Shown here: positions 46,144 through 57,090 of the stretch, piece after piece
Numbering within the stretch: position 1 is the first letter of the stretch
Layout of the letters: each line of letters starts with the position of its first letter
Translations under genes and position numbers: made by a program
The notes under the pieces: model-generated
What the model was told of the DNA's origin: nothing
Database searches by the model: none
The model's input: only the letters and a program-made list of their open reading frames with translations
From: Megalonaias nervosa
Lineage: Eukaryota > Mollusca > Bivalvia > Unionida > Unionidae
NCBI GenBank assembly: GCA_016617855.1
Contig: JAECUM010004348.1
Coordinates: forward strand, 1-64,000
DNA: 64,000 bases
Direction of reading: 5' to 3'

Positions 46144-46474
46144 TCATTGTGGGTGAGACCAACAAGGAGAGCTTAGAATTTCAATATACTTTGGACAAGA
46201 ACATAATATCAAATAGTATAAGCACTGTAATTTATTTATTATATGACTGCACTGAAAGTAACCTTTATTTACATTCCAGCATTTAAAATTAAATTGAATA
46301 TGTTTGAAGAGTAATGATGTTAAGATTATTTTTTGACTGAAGCCCGAATAAATATAGTATGATATAATGTGATTTTTATGTACTGTTGCATCTTGATACA
46401 TCTGCTCTAAACTTATGTTACATAGCAAGAAATTTATTGAATCCTATCTGTGCTTAACTGCAGTGAAGAAGTGC

Positions 46475-46705
46475 TTGACAGTGTCCAGCAAGTTCTTGAA
46501 AAGTGTCCAGTAAGTGCTTGACAATGTCCGACAAGTGCTTGAAAGTGTCCAGTAAGTGCTTGACAGTGTCCAACAAGTGCTTGACAGTGTCTAGTAAGTG
46601 CTTGACAGTGTCCAGTAAGTTCTTGAAATTGTCCAGTAAGTGCTTGACAGTGTCCAACAAGTGCTTGAAAGTGTCCAGTAAGTGCTTGACATTGTGCAAT
46701 TAGTA
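46475..46705. repeat. 21-bp minisatellite, about 11 units
   Basis: Unit AAGTGCTTGACAGTGTCCAG plus T, with frequent GTTCTTGAAA variants. The length is divisible by 3, so all frames stay open and give repetitive spurious ORFs on both strands. Confidence 0.95.
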
Positions 46706-46814
46706 ATTGACAGTTTTCAATGTTGTCCAAAAGAATCATATTTCCAAATATCAACCAATGAATGAAACTGAAAATTTCCACATATGGAAGATGTCCAGGT
46801 GCAGTAAGCATTTA

Positions 46815-47205
46815 ATTAAAACTGATGCAGAGAGTAAAAATACTTTGGCTTGACTAATATCATTTGATTAATTCTAAAGTTAAAATACACTGGCTTGACT
46901 AACATCATTAGATTAATTCAAAAGTAAAAAATACACTGGCTTGACTAATATCTTTAAATTAATTCCAAACTAAAATTACTATGGCTTGACTAACATCATT
47001 AGATTAATTCCAAAGTAAAAAATATGCTGCCTTGACTAATATCATTACATTAATTCCAAAGTAAAAATACTCTGGGTTGACTAATATCATTACATTAATT
47101 CCAAAGTAAAAACACTCTGGCTTATGTAATACTATTAGATTAATTCCAAAGTAAAAAATACTCTGGCTTTACTAATGTCATTAGATTAATTCCAAAATAA
47201 TTAAC
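46815..47205. repeat. ~45-bp minisatellite, about 8-9 units
   Basis: Unit AAAATACTCTGGCTTGACTA plus ATATCATTAGATTAATTCCA and AAGTA, with moderate divergence. Confidence 0.93.
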
Positions 47206-48999
47206 GAAGTTCATTACTAGTCTTTACACCTAAATTTTATTTTATCTAGGAAATAGAGAAAAGGCCAGGTAGCATGGCAGGAATTAATATTACCTTCTTA
47301 TCACATGGTGTAGTAAAACTTTATGAATTACATACTGTAGCAATTCATTATTTAAATTTCATTCTGTCTCGAATCATATCGTACTTCCATGTTGAAATGA
47401 AATTAAACTGGCTTTATAACAATAAACAGTTCAGTGTTTGTGAGCTCCTTAATAAGTGGTAATTATGTATTGACCTGTACAGTATAGATTTTATTGTACA
47501 ATTTCTTGTTGTGTTGAAAAATAAACGGTATTGGATGGATTACTGCAGGCATTAATACAATACAGACATTTCAACACTACATATACATATACATATGCCA
47601 TAGCAACTGAAAGGTAATAATTACATACAAGTTACAGGTGCCATAGTCCAGTAGTAACAAGAATAATAATACTAATATTATTATTGTTATTATTCGTTTT
47701 ATTTATTGATAATTTTTAATCAGGAAGTAATTTATTACAATACTTCTTGAATTAATGCAGGTGTGTGAATAGTTATATTTCTTGACTTTTTTAATTACTT
47801 CCCCTGCATTAACTATTAATCAGTAATTTTGGCACATACCAAGTTTTATTGTGTTTTCAAAACTGTACAAAAAGATAATGGTTTATACCTGATAGCAAAT
47901 ATTACATAATTGTAGTCAGGTTATTAAAAGAGTTTTAATTAAAAAAAGAAAATATAGGATTACATACCTATTTGATTTTTTGTTTGTTTTATGAACAAAA
48001 ATATTTCAGCAAATAGTCTAATGTAATAAAAAGTCAATACTAAGGCAAAGCTTTATCAATGAAAACAGTACTAATTTACAACAGAAAAAAAATTCAGCTT
48101 ATTAGTGGGAATCATTACTACAGTAAAGATGTACGACTGACCATTATTTTCCTTGTTGCAATGCAGCACCTCATTTAGTTTATGATTGTATTTTCACTAC
48201 TGATTTTCTTCATCCATTTTTTTAATACTTGAAAATCATTTGCTGTTTTCTTTCTTCATACTTTCTGGTACACCAAGTAAAACATCATATTTATCTTCAT
48301 TTTTTACCATATTATCTCGGAAGTGGGAGAAAAGGTATGCAAGGGAAGTAACTCTTAAATATACAATTCAATAAAACTACAAAATTGACAAACCTTCCAT
48401 CCAAAATATAGATTTTTACCATCCATTATGAATTTTTGGGCATCCATTAGAGCCTATGCATGTGAGTTAGGTTCAGAAACTGTACAATATGAAATTATAA
48501 TAGCTAGTCACATGATATAAATGAAAGATTATGATTGGTTACAATATAGCAGGTGTGTAATAAACTACTTATTTCCCCATTTCAGCTCCACCCCTTTCAA
48601 GATGGTAGAGGTGAGCTTTCTAGGTACCTAGACTTTTACACCTCTGTGACAGATGCCATAAGTGATTTCCAATCCACTTTTGATTGTGTCTTTAATTTGA
48701 AATCTACATATACAAGCTTGTCATTTAAGAATTCAGATGGTAGGGGTAAAAATCCAACATTCCTACTGAGTTCAGCAGACTAGGAAAGGATATTTTAAAT
48801 ACAAAACTCTTTGCTTGAAGACTTCCCCTTTTCCTTGCTACAAGTCAGTTTGACTAGCATCATTTAAAATTGTGGAGCAGATCATTACATCATTAAGTAG
48901 CCAGCTGGGCTACCTGAAATCATCTGGTATCCTAGACCCAGTATTACAGTAGCACCTGAATGTCTAGATGATACTTTATAAAACTGGTACCCTTATGAT
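47206..48999. other. Intergenic, no gene supported
   Basis: AT-rich. A 76-codon frame at 48553-48783 follows a fair acceptor (CCCCATTTCAG) but has no recognisable domain or partner exon, so it is not called. Confidence 0.4.
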
Positions 49000-49745
49000 G
49001 TCTTCGAAAATGTTATAATCACTACTCCTGAATGAAAAGTAATAAAAGTACGACTTAATGTGATGTATAGATGGTCCTAAATGATATGGTATTGCTTGCA
49101 CATCCAGTATGGTCACCACATTATTGTTACTTGTCCTGATTGGTTGGTCATATGAACATGGGGTGTTTACTAAATGACTTAGTTGGTCCTAAATGAAAAT
49201 GGTGCTGCTTACACATCCAGTATGCCTGACACAGTTGCCATCTTGAAAACCTTGCCACTGTTTCTCCTAAATGGATGGTCATAGAACCATGCAAATTTAC
49301 TGGAAGCTTCTTATGGTGTGTCATTGGTCATAAACAAAAATAGTGCTGATCTGACTTCATAATATGTCCATGACAATAGGTATCTTGAAAGTCTTGTTAT
49401 TACTTCCCTTTGTTGGCTGGTCATATTAACATTGTGCTTTCACCAGAAGACTTCTTATGATGTCTAGTTGGTACAAAATGGAAATGTTGCACATTTCCTA
49501 TTGAATATGTCCATAATTGCAGTCGTCTTGACATTTTTTTACCATTACTCCTGCAAAATGGAAAGTCATATCAATGTTGGGGTTTTTCTTGTGATGTCTT
49601 CTTGGTTCTGAATGAAAATGGCACCTACATGGCATCCAATATGTCCAGCACAGCAGCTTGAAAGTCTTCGTTTTTTTACTGAAGAGTACATGAGATGATT
49701 TCAACACTACAGTTAAATGGATGAAATGGTCTTGTCTTGAATTCC
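49000..49745. repeat. Degenerate ~145-bp satellite, array 4
   Basis: About five decayed units with GGTCCTAAATGAAAATGGTG, ACATCCAGTATG, CATCTTGAAAACCTTG and GGTCATATGAACATGGGGT. It lies downstream of RABGEF1; arrays 2 and 3 lie in its introns and array 1 just upstream of its first coding exon. Confidence 0.72.
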
Positions 49746-51563
49746 TGAACATTCTTTTCAGCCATTAGAGTGCCAGTTCCTCTGAGAAACCCATTTTACA
49801 TACACTTTGGTCAGTTTTGTTACTGCACATATTGGGAAATTGAAATATATCAGTGAGAGAAAATGTAATATAGTGGTGATAAAAGTGGCATTGCCATTTT
49901 GATGATAACACCTCTAGGACTACATTCTCATTGATTCAGAAAATAAATCTTCCCAAGAATATGGTATATTTGTGAAAGCTCATTCACTTTTATTCTTCTC
50001 CCTCAATAAATATGCCTAGTTTTTAGGCTAAGTATATCCAAAATCAGTTTCCAGTGCCCAACAGGTTCATTTCATATATTACAGTAAAGATGGGTAATTT
50101 CAGCCACATAAGTATGCTTTGTGTGATTCCAAGGAATGCACAATAAAATTGAAAACGTTTAACACTGCTGTTATAATATTATTTTTTATTGTGAATATCA
50201 GTAATGTTAATTGCCTACATTATGATAGTTGTTGACCATGGGCCTAAGAATTCAGCTCCAGATGCAACATTGCTGACCTCTGCTGAATAGACCATCAACT
50301 GTAAAGGTGACTGGAAAAAGTAAGTGATCAGTATGCCATGAATAAAGCAACAGTAATATTTCCCTGTGCAGGCTAAACTAAGAAAACATAATTTCCTTGT
50401 GAAATTTAATGCATCAACATATCAATCTGTTTACTTTAAAGTAGTGCAGATATAAAAAATAAATAGAAGCAATTATTATACTACATCTCATTTGTCATAT
50501 TATATGAAATTTAATACAGTAACATTTGTGGGACTATATGTCATTTGCCATATTGTATGGAATTCAATGCTGTATCATTAATTGGAAATAAACCATTTAA
50601 CAGTGTTTTCCAAGAGTTTTAACAAGTATACAAAGAGAAGGAAGTACTGTTTTGTAAAAATTTTTTTATATAAGATGAGGAATATTTTCATTGAAGAAAT
50701 TACATATAATACTTTGTTATATGATGCCACATGCATAGTATCAAAGTTGAAGCATACTGTCTTTAAGTAAAGTTACTATCTTTGTTAGAAGGGAGTTTGC
50801 ACAGTAAAAAGTGTTCAAGCCTGAGTTCGAGGTGTTTTTTTTTTTTTTACCAAAAACACATACTGAGCCATATATCATCACTTTTGGGAATATACAGCAT
50901 AGCAGGAAATGTTTTTTATGTTTTATTTAACAAGAAGAGCAAATTATGAGTTTTATTGACCTTTAATATCTCTATTTCTAACTGTAAATTATGAGTGGTA
51001 ATGAACAGTTTAGTTATATTTTTCATTAATTATCAGTTTATGGTTAGGTTCCCTGCCTTCTTAACTTTTTAATATTATGGAGAAGGCAGGGCGCCAGACG
51101 ACTGATAACACAGGTTCATAAGGTTTGTACTGGGTCGCGCTCTTTCATGTCCTCAACTAATTTCTGTAGTTTTTGGTAGTGGCTGCAAACTTAATACGTA
51201 CTTCCATATGTTTACAATTGTCACTGTTCAATTCCCTGAATGTTTATCAACAATACAAATACTAAGACAAATGTTTGGTATAATTCTGGCTTATTTGTTG
51301 CATCTGCAAATGTAACCCTTCTTGACTGGTCTATCTAGCCAGATACTTTGTATATTTAGCTATTGGCAATGAAATTAGTGCTTGAAGAGTGTACTAGTTC
51401 CACGTATGCGATGGCTGTTTTGACAATAACCACAGTAATTTACATAAGTAGGCAAGTGGTCTAACACACCTGTCCATTTGCAATACGAGCATTATTGTAC
51501 CTTGTCAAGTGCAGGATGTTAGTAGGTACTCAGCACAATTAACAGATCAATTAATCATAAAAG
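49746..51563. other. Intergenic, no gene supported
   Basis: AT-rich. It contains a perfect 11-bp hairpin stem (CCCTGCCTTCT at 51051-51061 with AGAAGGCAGGG at 51081-51091). No repeat shared elsewhere was recognised. Confidence 0.4.
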
Positions 51564-51751
51564 CAATGGTTCTTAAACAATAGGTCATGACCCAAAACTG
51601 GGTCACCATGCTGTTTTGAGTGTGTTGCCAAGAACAACCATAATAATTTGAAATTTCCTATCCAAGTGGTTTTGTAGCATTTGATGGGTTGTGAAGGCAT
51701 ACATCACAAAACTCAATCTGGGTCACCACCCAATAAGGTTAAGAACTGCTG
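51564..51751. mobile_element. hAT-like (Charlie-type) MITE
   Basis: Inverted ends CAATGGTTCTTAAAC and GGTTAAGAACTGCTG with internal GGTCATGACCC / GGGTCACCACCC pairing, the classic pattern of hAT-Charlie ends. Flanks CATAAAAG (51556-51563) and CATTAAAG (51752-51759) are an 8-bp duplication with one mismatch. Confidence 0.8.
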
Positions 51752-52171
51752 CATTAAAGGATATGCCAACTCATGACCACTTCCTATCTATTATGATGGC
51801 AGTAAATTTCACTGCTCCAGTTGATTAGTGACAGCTGGGCTTTTGTGATCTGTCAGCAAACAATAACTAACCATTGGATAACTGATTAGCATTAATTTCA
51901 TGCCCTGATGTATTCTGGAACCAATTTTAAATCTACTGCTATGCATTGTCATTATCTTTCATGTACAGCAAGTATTGTTTGAATTGTGTTCAAAATGGCT
52001 TGATGACCCTATAGTATACTGCTGTACCTTAATGGAGATTTCTCATTTTTTTGTGTCTGAGTATTTTAGCAGAGAAAGTAAAAACGTCAGTAGTTGAGGG
52101 GAAGAGGTGAGAGATTGGAAAAATTACAATCTGGATATAATACATTAGAAGGTGAAACAAAAAGTTGAGCT

Positions 52172-52189
52172 TCGTGTGTGTGTGTGTGT

Positions 52190-52222
<33 letters not shown>
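52172..52222. repeat. Compound (GT)n(CT)n microsatellite
   Basis: About 10 GT units followed directly by about 13 CT units. Confidence 0.96.
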
Positions 52223-52225
<3 letters not shown>

Positions 52226-52892
52226 AGCTGCTGACTGACTGTGACTAGAATTAGACATAATTTTGTGTCCGAGTCATTTCTGAAGCTATATCTGACTACC
52301 TACTCATAAATTTCCAGGCACACCTCTAGCACTTGAGATCAAAGGACAATCAAATTAACACCAGTGTTGTTATTCCAGTTTGTTTTTTTACGTGGCTCTT
52401 TATTATCTATAAAAAGCAGTTTCTAAACGTGAAATTTGATGTCGTGAAAGAGGGCATTTTTTCTTCTCACTGTTATCAAAAATTGAATTTAAAAAATCAC
52501 TTTAGTAGAAAGTTGAATACCTTTTATATATATCTTGATATACTATGTAACAATTTCTGTTTGAAAATAATATACAAAACAAAGTCTCGGGGGATCAGAA
52601 GTAATCACAGATCTGAGTTCATTTGAAAGTGGAAAAGTAAATTTGATAATATGTAAAAGTATTTTTTTTAAAGTAATGTGTAACATCAATACGTTTATTA
52701 ATTCCTGCAAAATATATCATTGATGGTTTGGCTATTGCAAATACAAAATGAGCAGAATTTTCAGTCAGCTGCATGGTTTCACTTCATTGCACTATTTTAT
52801 TATAGCTATTAAATTACAGTGTCAAAATAAATTACACCAGTACATTTTTATATGTTACAAACATAAATACACCGTATTACCTTTGTCAATAG
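52223..52892. other. Intergenic, no gene supported
   Basis: AT-rich. The 97-codon frame at 52333-52626 lacks domain, codon or splice support. Confidence 0.4.
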
Positions 52893-53165
52893 ACACAGTG
52901 TGGTGTACAAATTAGATACTATAAGGAAATGTGTCTCATGCCTGGAAAGCATCAGAGGCACAGCAATAAACTCTGTACAAATCAGGTACTGTAAGGAAAT
53001 GTGTATGGTGCCTGGAAGCCTCAGAGGCACATCAATAGACTCTGGTGTACAAATCGGGTACTATAAGGAAATGTGTTTCATGCCTGGAAGCCTCAGAGGC
53101 ACAGCAATAGACTGGTGTACAGATTAGGTACTGTAAGGAAATGTGTCTCATATCTGGAAGCCTCA
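52893..53165. repeat. ~70-bp minisatellite, four units
   Basis: Unit GTACAAATCAGGTACTGTAA, GGAAATGTGTCTCATGCCTG, GAAGCCTCAGAGGCACAGCA and ATAGACTCTG. Confidence 0.93.
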
Positions 53166-53694
53166 GTGGTACAACAAAAATATTTAGGGATGCAAAGAAG
53201 GAGAGTTGTATCTGTGTAATTTTAGTCCCAGCTGACTACAGGACAGTCAGTAATACACCAGTTTCAGGCAGAGAATTCCAGTGTACTAGTGATGCAGGGA
53301 CAATGAAGTATTTGTAGTACTCTTTATAAGTATAATTTTCCTAAAAGTAAAAACAGTGTTATATACTGTCTCTGCCATCAGCATTGTTTAGTTCCCTGCA
53401 GCCATAATTGTACAAAATTATTGTAATTTTGCTTTGTATCCTAAATGACAAAAAATAAAAATTGACATACTAGAAAATTAAATAACCAAGCATGACACAT
53501 TGCACTTTCATCTTTCATTTATTTATCCAGCCAGCCATCAACACAGACACACACACACACATACATACACAGATGCATTCTTAAAATCTTTTTCCCCTTG
53601 TATAATTTAAGTACTTTACTGATCATTTCATGGCCTCTTTAGTTGCTTTGTGTCTTGCCTCCTTGGATCAGCTTTGAGGGTATAAACTTTTGGT

Positions 53695-53940
53695 ATGTCA
53701 TGCAGTAAATAGGCTATATGCAATCCTGATTGGTGATATTGTTTACTCTGGACTTAAATATACAGTAAATAGGCTACATGCATTCCTGATTGGTGATATT
53801 GTTTACTCTGGACTTAAATATACAGTAAATAGGCTATATGCAATCCTGATTGGTGATGTTATTTACTCTGGACTTAAATATACAGTAAACAGGCTACATG
53901 CATTCCTGATTGGTGTTCTTGTTTACTCTGGACTTACCTA
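53695..53940. repeat. 60-bp minisatellite, four units
   Basis: Unit GTAAATAGGCTACATGCATT, CCTGATTGGTGATATTGTTT and ACTCTGGACTTAAATATACA. Odd and even units share variants (CTATATGCAATCC versus CTACATGCATTCC), suggesting a 120-bp higher-order duplication. The length keeps one frame open across all four units. Confidence 0.95.
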
Positions 53941-54991
53941 AATAGATTAGCGTCAAACCTTACAACAATCAAAACTGAAAAATACTTTGTTCAGGGTGTG
54001 ATGAATTACCAAATTGGACATTAATTGTGCCAGGAGTTTAAGAACATTTAACTTAACAATTAATTGAAAGTTACTGCACTTCTTTACCTATGATCCATCA
54101 TTAGCAGTAAAGGAACATTTTTGATCATACTGAGTTTGAAGATAATTATTGAAAATAATGCCTACATTTTTTTTTACTTTCAGTCTGCCCCTGCCCCTGC
54201 CCCCCCCCCCCTGCAATACCTTGAAAATGTCATTTACAATTGTAACTTGATTGAGTTTAGTGTTTTCAAGTGGTGGGGGTGTGTGTGTGCATTAAATACC
54301 AAAGAAGATAACAGACAAAGAAAAAAACTGTTGGCATTTAGCATATCATATCACCATTCCATTTCAGTGTAGAAAATGTGAAGTCTGTAAACAAATTTAA
54401 CAAAGATTCTCCATCGCAAAAGTGAAATCTATAACTTGCCATTCAAAGGCAAGACAATAAAGCAGAACCGTGATATAACAGAAGATACTTTCAATACATG
54501 TGTGAAAAAAGTATTTTCACATCTCTCATGGCATATATTTTTTTAAAAACTGTACATCTTAAACAAACTACAATAAACAAGCATATGAGGTCACAAAAAG
54601 TGTATCAATCATAAGCAGACTGACCAGTTGACCTTGCAACAAATAGGTATAGTGGTTGGTATACGTTTGATATAGCCGATAAAGCTAAATTACAAGAACA
54701 TGCAAACAACACTGCTTCTGACATGACTGCTCTTGGTCGCAAACAATGTAACAGATCATTTTTATTTGTCTAAAACATTCAGTGCTACATAATCATATCT
54801 GGAAGAAGGCAACAAATCCCACCAAACAGTGATGTATTTAGAATGAGCCCAAGGAGCATTTGTCCATCTAACATTGTCTCTGTTCTGCAAAATCAGACAA
54901 ATCTCTCTTTTTCTTTAATACAGGCTCATGAAAAAGTGTCAAAAAATGTAGTGAATATTCTCCTGATCTCCCTGGCTTGATATAACACTGC
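53941..54991. other. Intergenic sequence and 3' UTR of the minus-strand gene
   Basis: A C-run lies at about 54186-54211. A minus-strand AATAAA (TTTATT at 54761-54766) lies about 225 bp beyond the stop codon at 54992 and could be the polyadenylation signal. Confidence 0.4.
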
Positions 54992-55269
54992 CTAGTAACC
55001 ATTGTATCGGATGGGTGGGAAGTGGTTAAACCGCACAGGTTCCTCATATTTATCCGGGTTATACAAGCCCCACTTGGGTACAGGCACCTCTTTAGGGATT
55101 GGATCGGGGGTGGGATGGGTATTAAATCCATAGTAGGCCTTGTTCTGTGGCAGAGGTTTCAGTGTGTCTTTCTGTATTACTTCATTGGTTACAGAGATGA
55201 AGTCGTCATTAATTCTGCTTGTTGGCTTGGACGGATACTCATATGCCCAACTCATGTTCTTGTAGTCAG
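54992..55269 (-). CDS. Unnamed W/P/Y-rich protein, exon 4 (C-terminus)
   Basis: 278 bp, acceptor CTTTTAG at the right edge, entered in phase 1, ending TAG at 54994-54992. It encodes about residues 84-175: YKNMSWAYEYPSKPTSRIND, then a proline- and aromatic-rich tail with AYYGFNTHPTPDP, VPKWGLYNPDKYEEP and FNHFPPIRYNGY. Together with exons 1-3 it gives a 175-residue soluble protein without signal peptide or membrane segment. I do not recognise the family. The pattern of short Trp/Tyr/Pro motifs spread along a low-complexity chain is typical of small microtubule-inner and other axonemal proteins, and the X-box in its promoter points the same way (inference). Confidence 0.82.
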
Positions 55270-55282
55270 CTAAAAGAAATAT

Positions 55283-55286
<4 letters not shown>

Positions 55287-55323
<37 letters not shown>
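55287..55323. repeat. (TA)n microsatellite in the minus-gene intron
   Basis: About 18 TA units, lying only about 18 bp upstream (minus sense) of the exon 4 acceptor at 55270. Confidence 0.96.
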
Positions 55324-55325
<2 letters not shown>

Positions 55326-56984
55326 CTGATTCAAGTAGAAAACAATTATTAATAACAGAACTGTTAACAGAGATTTTGAAGTGTGCCATAATGTGCATCT
55401 TTTTGATTCATGTTATATCTGCATGATCCATCCATGTTCACATTGAATTAACCCATAAACCCAAATACACCTATGCTGTGATGGTAAGGTCAGGGACAGA
55501 TTTAATGAGATGGGGTATGGGTGGAGCTGGCATGTGTCCACTTAAATATGACAGCGAAACAGCTGGAACATTTCCTAGAATAAATTTTCTTTACAGTTAG
55601 ACCCTTAAAATTATGGCCCAGAAATACTTAAAATGCAGGAACTTTTAGGGTTTTGCCCTCTGGGCCTGCAATGGATGTTCCATCATGGAGTCTCATCACC
55701 TATATTTTTATGTCCCCTCCCCATAATAACATTTCTGGATTCGCCACTGATGATTTTTAGAAATAATGCAAGAGAAAGCAATTTAAATTCTATATTGAAA
55801 AACAAAAATTGCAGTGCAAGATTGTTTTAGTTCTTTTTATTAGAGATAAAACCTCTTGGCTCAATAATCAGTGATCAGCTAATACAGGTATTCCCTGCTA
55901 ATATCATGAGTGATGGGGGATGAGAATATTTTACGTTTCACTTTTCTTTTTTTTATATAAAATTCTATCATAGACAACACACAAAACTCATTCAAATCCA
56001 TAGTTAAGAATTAATTTTATCATTACCAAAAAAATGTAACAATGATCATGATATTTTATATGCTTCATGTTAAATAGGTTGTCTGTTTTTGATGATACAG
56101 AGCTATTGTTGTTTTGGGGATTACTAATCCTTTCTGGTCAATGCATCACCTCACATCTATATATTGTATCAAATCTGGTGTTTCTGGCATTTAATGGGTT
56201 TTAAGGAATCAAAGATAATTTTAATTTAGGCATGACTCCACACACTTTGACGATATTCACCTTAGCTGTCTCTGACATCATACATGTTAACTTCCAATAT
56301 GTGAGTTTTATGTCATTAGTTTCATTTTAGATATTAACACATCATTCCAGGTCATACTGACTGTACTTCATCTTATCAACAAGGCCAGAGTATTTTGCCA
56401 GAGCTTTGCCTTTCCTTCTGTCCATTATTCTACTTCATTATTATTTAGCTATCATAATTGAAATATAGCTTATTAGAAGCTGGGTACTTTTAATATTGAA
56501 GACCTGACTGGTGGAGACTTAAACGGCTACTGAATTTATCCTTCATCCATCAACACTCATTAAATAGGCCACTGAATCAAACATCCCTTCCTAACCACAA
56601 TAGTCACTAACTCGGGGATGATCTTAATAGTCTGTTTTTGATCACTTAATATTTGCCAAGATTGTGTAACATTTGCATTGAGCTTATCATCAAGCATGGG
56701 ATTATCATCAGATCAGTAGTACATTAATATTCACAATGTTTATGCCTATATTTCTACTAAATGTATTAGACAAGGGCTTAAACTTGGGGTTCCATGGAAC
56801 ACCATGTACTGCCTGGGGACCACGCAAAGATGTATTGTTTTTGAAAACTTTCACAGAAAGTCTGAATATTAAAACACTACTGTTAACAAGTAAGGAGTGA
56901 TAACATGTCTAATGCTAATGCATACAAGATAAAATGACTGTGTGCCTATGATTCATGGAATAGAATTGATATTTACAAGTATAC
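55324..56984 (-). other. Intron of the minus-strand gene
   Basis: 1.7-kb intron between exons 3 and 4. A half hAT-like end (AAGGGCTTAAACTTGGGGTTC) occurs near 56773. No other exon is seen. Confidence 0.5.
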
Positions 56985-57090
56985 CTCTGCGTATTGTGTT
57001 GACTCGCCTGCGATACCAGTCGGGAGTTGTGGAGGAAGCTTTCCAGGCATACCAGTCTGGCTGTTCTGCAGCCCATTTTCTCCATCCAGC
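56985..57090 (-). CDS. Unnamed W/P/Y-rich protein, exon 3
   Basis: 106 bp; on the minus strand the acceptor is CCCCCATTCTGAAG and the donor GTATAC; phase 0 to phase 1. It encodes about residues 49-83: AGWRKWAAEQPDWYAWKASS followed by TTPDWYRRRVNTIRR. Two PDWY motifs lie 12 residues apart. The junction codon (G + CT) reads Ala and keeps the frame with exon 4. Tryptophan content is very high (five Trp in 35 residues), which argues for a real conserved coding exon rather than a chance frame. Confidence 0.82.

Noticed and set aside
46434..46811. 125-codon minus frame plus overlapping frames on both strands
   Set aside because: The 21-bp array keeps all frames open; peptides such as HCQALTGHFQAL repeats are artefacts of the repeat.
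48553..48783. Possible exon after a CCCCATTTCAG acceptor
   Set aside because: No recognisable domain, no partner exon, and composition like surrounding AT-rich DNA.
52333..52626. 97-codon frame
   Set aside because: Hydrophobic/low-complexity composition expected of AT-rich chance frames; no start context, splice sites or similarity.
53690..53941. 83-codon frame with four identical blocks
   Set aside because: Produced by the 60-bp tandem repeat; no coding evidence outside it.
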